This document shows, piece after piece, positions 63,189 through 64,000 of a DNA stretch of 64,000 nt (position 1 is the first letter of the stretch; each line of letters starts with the position of its first letter). The stretch comes from Candidatus Neomarinimicrobiota bacterium. Its GTDB lineage: Bacteria; Fidelibacterota; JAANXI01. The translations under genes and the position numbers were made by a program. Location: positions 310,001 to 374,000 of the forward strand of contig JAIPJS010000001.1 in NCBI GenBank assembly GCA_021734025.1. Reading direction: 5' to 3'. The notes beneath the pieces were generated by a model that did no database searches, was not told the DNA's origin, and saw only the letters and a list, made by a program, of their open reading frames with translations.

Positions 63189-64000
63189 TTCGATAGCAAC
63201 AGTCACACTTTCAGATAAAGAATTTCAAAAAATCCGGGATCTAGTGTACGAAAAGGCGGGGATTAATTTACATGAGGGTAAAAAGACGCTCGTTCAGGCT
63301 CGGCTCGGAAAAATAATCCGGCGGGATAAACTGGCCGGATTCAACGAATATTACCGCCGGATCATCCATGATCGGACTGGCAACAAGCTGGTTGAACTGC
63401 TGGATACCATTTCGACAAACCATACGTATTTTTTCCGGGAAGAGGATCATCTTCAGTGGTTGAACAGGACAATTCTTCCAGAAATCACTGAACTGGACAA
63501 GATTCGGGAGGAAAAGGAGATGCGGGTCTGGAGTGCCGGATGTTCGACGGGGGAGGAACCGTACACACTGGCTCTTCATATATTGGATAATTGTCAGTTT
63601 CCTGAGAAATACCGGCTGAAAATTCTGGCGACGGATTTATCGACCAAGGTGATCCGGATTGCAGAACAAGGTGTCTATCCTGAAGAGAAAGTCCGGACAG
63701 TCCCTAGGGCAGTCCTGCTGAAGTATTTCTCCAAAGGTAAGGGGAAGTCCGCCGGCTATTACAGGGTTCAGGAGCACATACGACAATTGATCACATTCCG
63801 GAAGTTGAATTTGTTGGATACTTTTCCATTCAGGAAGCAGTTTGCTCTGGTCTTCTGCCGGAACGTGATGATTTACTTTGACAGGCAGGTACAAGAACGT
63901 GTTGTGCAAAAGATGTTTGATGTGCTTATGCCAGGCGGGTATTTCGTCGTTGGGCACTCGGAAAGCCTGAGCGGTGTGACGCACGATTTCTCATACATCG
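63181..64000 (+). CDS. cheR: Chemoreceptor methyltransferase CheR, 3' end cut by window
   Basis: The visible 273 residues are CheR, which uses SAM to methylate receptor glutamates for adaptation. The N-terminal helical part (LSDKEFQKIRDLVYEKAGI, TNHTYFFREEDHL) and the SAM-binding motif VWSAGCSTGEEPYTLAL, followed by CRNVMIYFD, are typical. The family runs to about 280 residues, so little is missing. The product would serve the two receptors upstream. Start ATG at 63181 is assumed because no other in-frame start lies in the preceding 40 bases. Confidence 0.93.
   Translation, partial: MNDSIATVTLSDKEFQKIRDLVYEKAGINLHEGKKTLVQARLGKIIRRDKLAGFNEYYRRIIHDRTGNKLVELLDTISTNHTYFFREEDHLQWLNRTILPEITELDKIREEKEMRVWSAGCSTGEEPYTLALHILDNCQFPEKYRLKILATDLSTKVIRIAEQGVYPEEKVRTVPRAVLLKYFSKGKGKSAGYYRVQEHIRQLITFRKLNLLDTFPFRKQFALVFCRNVMIYFDRQVQERVVQKMFDVLMPGGYFVVGHSESLSGVTHDFSYI

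Overview
The window is ordinary chromosomal DNA of a Gram-negative-type bacterium, densely coded on both strands and read mostly left to right. The sequence points to the FCB side of the tree (Marinimicrobia, Calditrichota or KSB1-like lineages). Pointers are a GWxTD-type secreted protein beside SMC, signal-peptided outer-membrane and OmpA/TSP3 proteins, a paired M16 peptidase operon, a fused Nnr repair enzyme, SurA/PpiD-type PPIase and several families of short palindromic repeats. This placement is inferred from gene content only; there is no rRNA here to test it.

Layout. 1-1.7 kb (minus): an LhgO-like oxidase and trmB. 1.9-6.0 kb: a phosphodiester-glycosidase-like exported protein and an M16 peptidase pair. 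6.06-6.87 kb: tRNA-Ala(CGC) and tRNA-Thr(CGU) around a palindrome-rich spacer. 6.9-9.8 kb: a GAF-PAS protein with a kinase phosphoacceptor-like helix but no ATPase, a separate HATPase protein, and an exported barrel-like protein. 9.8-21.2 kb: core genes rsmE, HIT, smc, GWxTD, ROK kinase, comF, then a glycolytic run (phosphofructokinase with pyrophosphate-type residues, pgk, tpiA), secG and tRNA-Leu. 21.3-28.2 kb: TPR protein, acpS, nnr, VanZ-like, recN, murA. 28.5-32.4 kb: threonine aldolase, enoyl-CoA hydratase, Ca/Na exchanger, UbiA prenyltransferase. 32.5-33.3 kb: a frameshifted REP-associated transposase framed by its own palindromes. 33.3-40.3 kb: flippase-like membrane protein, divergent SDR, dCMP deaminase, an amino-acid permease fused to PTS IIA and RCK_C domains, and a periplasmic PPIase. 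40.5-44.5 kb: tRNA-Ala(GGC), a GIY-YIG remnant and three accessory genes (two esterases, DUF418). 44.6-50.5 kb: OmpA with TSP3 repeats, the larE-larB-larC cofactor operon and a Gfo/Idh/MocA oxidoreductase. 50.9-64 kb: a chemosensory cluster with HDOD, hybrid kinase, CheA with two Hpt domains, CheW, two HAMP-less chemoreceptors (one with a CZB zinc domain), another hybrid kinase and CheR cut by the window end.

How it works together. The central glycolytic genes are arranged head to tail, with a phosphofructokinase whose key residues predict use of pyrophosphate rather than ATP. The right-hand cluster is a self-contained signalling array: two receptors feed one CheA/CheW core, CheR would methylate the receptors, and two hybrid kinases carry the only receiver domains seen. 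The three lar genes build the nickel-pincer nucleotide cofactor, but no LarA-type user enzyme is in the window. The least-described items are the permease-IIA-RCK_C fusion, the separated kinase parts at 6.9-9.1 kb, and repeat families in spacers: GNRA-type hairpins with compensatory changes, and an 8-bp tandem motif placed just before two start codons.
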